Assembly: GCA_003155275.1 (NCBI GenBank)
Contig: PMCC01000084.1
Span: 8,163 to 14,368 of the forward strand
From: Actinomycetota bacterium
GTDB taxonomy: Bacteria; Actinomycetota; Humimicrobiia; Humimicrobiales; Humimicrobiaceae
Direction: 5' to 3'
DNA: 6,206 nucleotides
Position numbers and translations under genes: made by a program. Below the pieces are notes generated by a model. The model saw nothing but the letters and a program-made list of their open reading frames with translations. It was not told the DNA's origin and made no database searches. Of this stretch, positions 5,100 through 6,206 are shown piece after piece (the stretch's first letter is position 1; each line of letters begins with the position of its first letter).

Positions 5100-5852
5100 T
5101 TGGCTAATTTAAATCAAATCTATTTACTTGGAAATTTAACAAGGGATCCAGAATTAAGGTATACAAATGAGGGCATGGCCATTGCAGAGATGGGTTTGGC
5201 TGTTAATAAAAGGTGGAAGGATGCAAATGGAGATGAAAACAGCGTTGTGGATTTTTTTAACATTACTGTTTGGAATCATCTTGCCGAAAATTGTTCCGGC
5301 TCTTTAAAAAAAGGCGACAGGATAATGGTAGGCGGACATTTGAACTTAAGGAGCTGGGAAAACAAAGACGGGAAAAAATACAATATTGTAAACATCACTG
5401 CTGATGTGGCGGCATTAAGCCTTGAGTTTAATAAAGCGAATAACCATGAAAGCAGAACAAATGGAGCAAATAGCTATGAGGGCAGGCCTGGAAGAATAAA
5501 TAGCGGTGTAGGCTCAGATAAAACAGATAGCGAAGAAAGCTGGCCTGACAGGGCAAACAGCAGCAATGAGTTTGATGGAGCAAATAACAGCATTGGGCCT
5601 GATAGGACAAACGGAAATGAATACACACCGAATAGAGCAAACGGCAGCAAAAGCACGTTAGATAGAGCAAATAGCAGCGAAAACATGCTGGATAGAGCAA
5701 ACAGGGTCGTCACCGGGCCGGATAAAATGGGTAGTAGCGGCAGCCGGCAGTATGGAAAAAATAAACGGAAAGAACCGGAAAAAAAGAATAATAGCGTTTC
5801 GATTGCACAGGATTTGGCAGCAGATTATTCACTGGAAGTCACCAGCAAATAA
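5100..5852 (+). CDS. ssb: Single-stranded DNA-binding protein with decapeptide-repeat tail
   Basis: Residues 1-110 form a typical bacterial SSB OB-fold: NQIYLLGNLTRDPELRYT (5-22), FFNITVWN with Trp58, and KKGDRIMVGGHL (70-81) followed by Trp86. The protein binds single-stranded DNA, normally as a tetramer, in replication, repair or transformation. At 250 residues it is much longer than the usual 150-180 because residues 111-207 are an Asn/Ser/Asp-rich repeat. The last 43 residues include a basic patch (GKNKRKEPEKK) and end EVTSK. The acidic Asp-Asp-x-Pro-Phe tip that recruits partner proteins is absent. The TTG start at 5100 is supported by AAAGGAGGG at 5087-5095, 5 nt away from GGAGG. It lies 60 nt after the pilus genes without a visible terminator between, so co-transcription is plausible. 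It is not next to rpsF/rpsR here. Confidence 0.93.
   Translation: MANLNQIYLLGNLTRDPELRYTNEGMAIAEMGLAVNKRWKDANGDENSVVDFFNITVWNHLAENCSGSLKKGDRIMVGGHLNLRSWENKDGKKYNIVNITADVAALSLEFNKANNHESRTNGANSYEGRPGRINSGVGSDKTDSEESWPDRANSSNEFDGANNSIGPDRTNGNEYTPNRANGSKSTLDRANSSENMLDRANRVVTGPDKMGSSGSRQYGKNKRKEPEKKNNSVSIAQDLAADYSLEVTSK
5430..5720 (+). repeat. Coding minisatellite: ten 9-10-codon repeats in the SSB tail
   Basis: In-frame units begin at 5430, 5460, 5490, 5517, 5547, 5574, 5601, 5631, 5661 and 5691, 30 or 27 nt each, with a decayed copy from 5721. The protein consensus is Asp/Asn-Arg/Lys/Gly-Ala/Thr-Asn-Ser/Gly-x4-Pro/Leu. The best-preserved DNA is GATAGAGCAAA at 5661 and 5691. Units near the 3' side are most alike, suggesting more recent duplication there. 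All length changes keep the reading frame, so the repeat is maintained as coding sequence. Confidence 0.85.
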
Positions 5853-6017
5853 ACAATTTTCTTCAGATGCACCCTGAGCGAAATCCTGGAAGCCACACTA
5901 AAATCTGCAATAGCCAGTTTCCCGAAAAAAAGAGAAGCTGGCTATTGTGAAAGGCAAATCCACTCTGCCAGGACTTACGAAGAACACACGGTAAACATTG
6001 AGAAATACCTGAAATAA
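5853..6017 (+). pseudogene. Open, coding-like stretch after the ssb stop; possible gene remnant or readthrough extension
   Basis: Directly after the ssb TAA (5850-5852) the same frame stays open for 54 codons to TAA 6015-6017. The translation has coding character: an amphipathic stretch LSEILEATLKSAIA, then KKREAGYCERQIHSARTYEE, and a C-terminus NIEKYLK. No ATG, GTG or TTG occurs in this frame; the only ATG nearby (5867) is in another frame and stops after 27 codons. I do not recognise the family. It could be the 3' end of a gene that lost its start, or an ssb extension made only on stop-codon readthrough or after loss of the stop. A chance open frame of 54 codons in AT-rich DNA is possible but the composition argues against it. 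Confidence 0.35.
5908..5947 (+). other. 14-bp stem-loop downstream of ssb
   Basis: CAATAGCCAGTTTC (5908-5921) pairs with GAAGCTGGCTATTG (5934-5947), with one G-T pair and a 12-nt A-rich loop. The stem is the strongest secondary structure in the window apart from the final terminator. No T tract follows on either strand, so a simple intrinsic terminator is unlikely. It could block 3' exonucleases, be a processing site, or belong to the older sequence of the remnant it lies in. Confidence 0.6.
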
Positions 6018-6076
6018 ATATTTATAGTATTTTTATTGCATTTTGTTATTTTTAGAATTAATATTTTAACTAGAAT

Positions 6077-6082
6077 TATAAT
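6077..6082 (+). promoter_or_regulatory. TATAAT -10 box for the 18-residue gene
   Basis: A perfect TATAAT at 6077-6082 lies 21 nt before the ATG at 6104, giving a short leader that still holds the ribosome binding site. The upstream stretch 6018-6076 is very A/T-rich with T tracts. The -35 is poor: TTTAGA at 6051-6056 matches 4 of 6 but at 20-nt spacing. An overlapping TAGAAT at 6071-6076 is an alternative -10. Confidence 0.45.
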
Positions 6083-6103
6083 TTAAATGTTAAGGAGGTT
6101 TAA

Positions 6104-6160
6104 ATGCCAGCTAAAAAAGAAAAACCAAAAGCAGCAGCAAAAGGCGGAAAGAAGAAATAG
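6104..6160 (+). CDS. 18-residue Lys/Ala/Gly-rich basic small protein
   Basis: The ATG at 6104 follows an in-frame TAA (6101-6103) and an excellent ribosome binding site, AAGGAGG at 6092-6098, 5 nt away. The product is MPAKKEKPKAAAKGGKKK, with nine lysines and one acidic residue. A TATAAT box lies upstream and a rho-independent terminator begins 16 nt after the stop, so this looks like an independent single-gene unit. The composition resembles the basic tails of histone H1-like and ribosome-associated proteins, which bind nucleic acid by charge. That similarity is compositional only and no family can be named. The signals around it are stronger than chance would give, so I treat it as a real small gene of unknown function. 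Confidence 0.65.
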   Translation: MPAKKEKPKAAAKGGKKK

Positions 6161-6175
6161 CTCCGCTATACAAAT

Positions 6176-6206
6176 AAAAGTCCTGTATGAAAATACAGGA
6201 CTTTTT
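6176..6206 (+). terminator. Rho-independent terminator at the window end
   Basis: AAAAGTCCTGTA (6176-6187) and TACAGGACTTTT (6194-6205) form a perfect 12-bp stem with the loop TGAAAA. The 3' arm runs into a T tract that reaches the last base of the window. It ends transcription of the 18-residue gene; because the base of the stem is A-T, it might also work on the opposite strand. Confidence 0.92.

Noticed and set aside
5428..5713. Two overlapping minus-strand frames opposite the ssb tail with repetitive Leu/Phe/Cys products
   Set aside because: Their periodicity is the antisense of the decapeptide repeat in ssb, and no ribosome binding site or independent support is seen.
5867..5950. 27-codon frame from ATG 5867
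   Set aside because: There is no ribosome binding site, its composition is not protein-like, and the overlapping frame to 6017 looks more like coding sequence.

Overview
The window is AT-rich, and every convincing gene lies on the + strand. It holds most of a Tad/Flp-type pilus locus, followed by a single-stranded DNA-binding protein gene and a tiny autonomous gene that closes on a terminator. The pilus order is TadZ-like ATPase (cut by the left edge), TadA/CpaF secretion ATPase, TadB and TadC membrane proteins, Flp pilin, TadE-like pseudopilin, then a short TadE/TadG-like protein. From memory this is the order of the actinobacterial Rv3660c-Rv3654c cluster of Mycobacterium tuberculosis. No secretin, CpaB/RcpC or prepilin peptidase is visible. 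Gene order, missing outer-membrane parts, strong GGAGG ribosome binding sites and frequent TTG starts together suggest a low-GC, Gram-positive-type bacterium, perhaps a deep-branching anaerobic actinobacterium. That placement is inference.

Layout: 1-3490 carries tadZ (partial), tadA, tadB and tadC, tightly packed (14 nt between tadA and tadB; tadB and tadC overlap). Bases 3523-3605 are the strangest part: three near-perfect anti-Shine-Dalgarno complements spaced exactly 34 nt apart. The first two each head a 10-codon reading frame ending Lys-Lys-Arg-Arg-stop, whose last codons form the next ribosome binding site. The third sits in front of the pilin gene, which has no ATG, GTG or TTG at a workable distance. 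A 349-nt AT-rich gap with a few weak inverted repeats follows, then the two overlapping pseudopilin genes (4147-5039).

An ssb gene (5100-5852) has a normal OB-fold domain, a tail built from about ten decapeptide repeats, and no acidic C-terminal tip. Past its stop the same frame stays open and coding-like to 6017, with a 14-bp hairpin inside. At 6104-6160 an 18-residue Lys/Ala-rich protein has its own TATAAT-like box, a strong ribosome binding site and a rho-independent terminator at the window end.

How the parts may work together: TadZ positions the apparatus, TadA powers assembly, TadB/TadC form the membrane platform, Flp is the fibre subunit, and the TadE/TadG-like proteins are minor subunits. 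An adjacent SSB is compatible with a DNA-uptake role for the pilus, which is known for Tad pili in Micrococcus luteus, but nothing here proves it.
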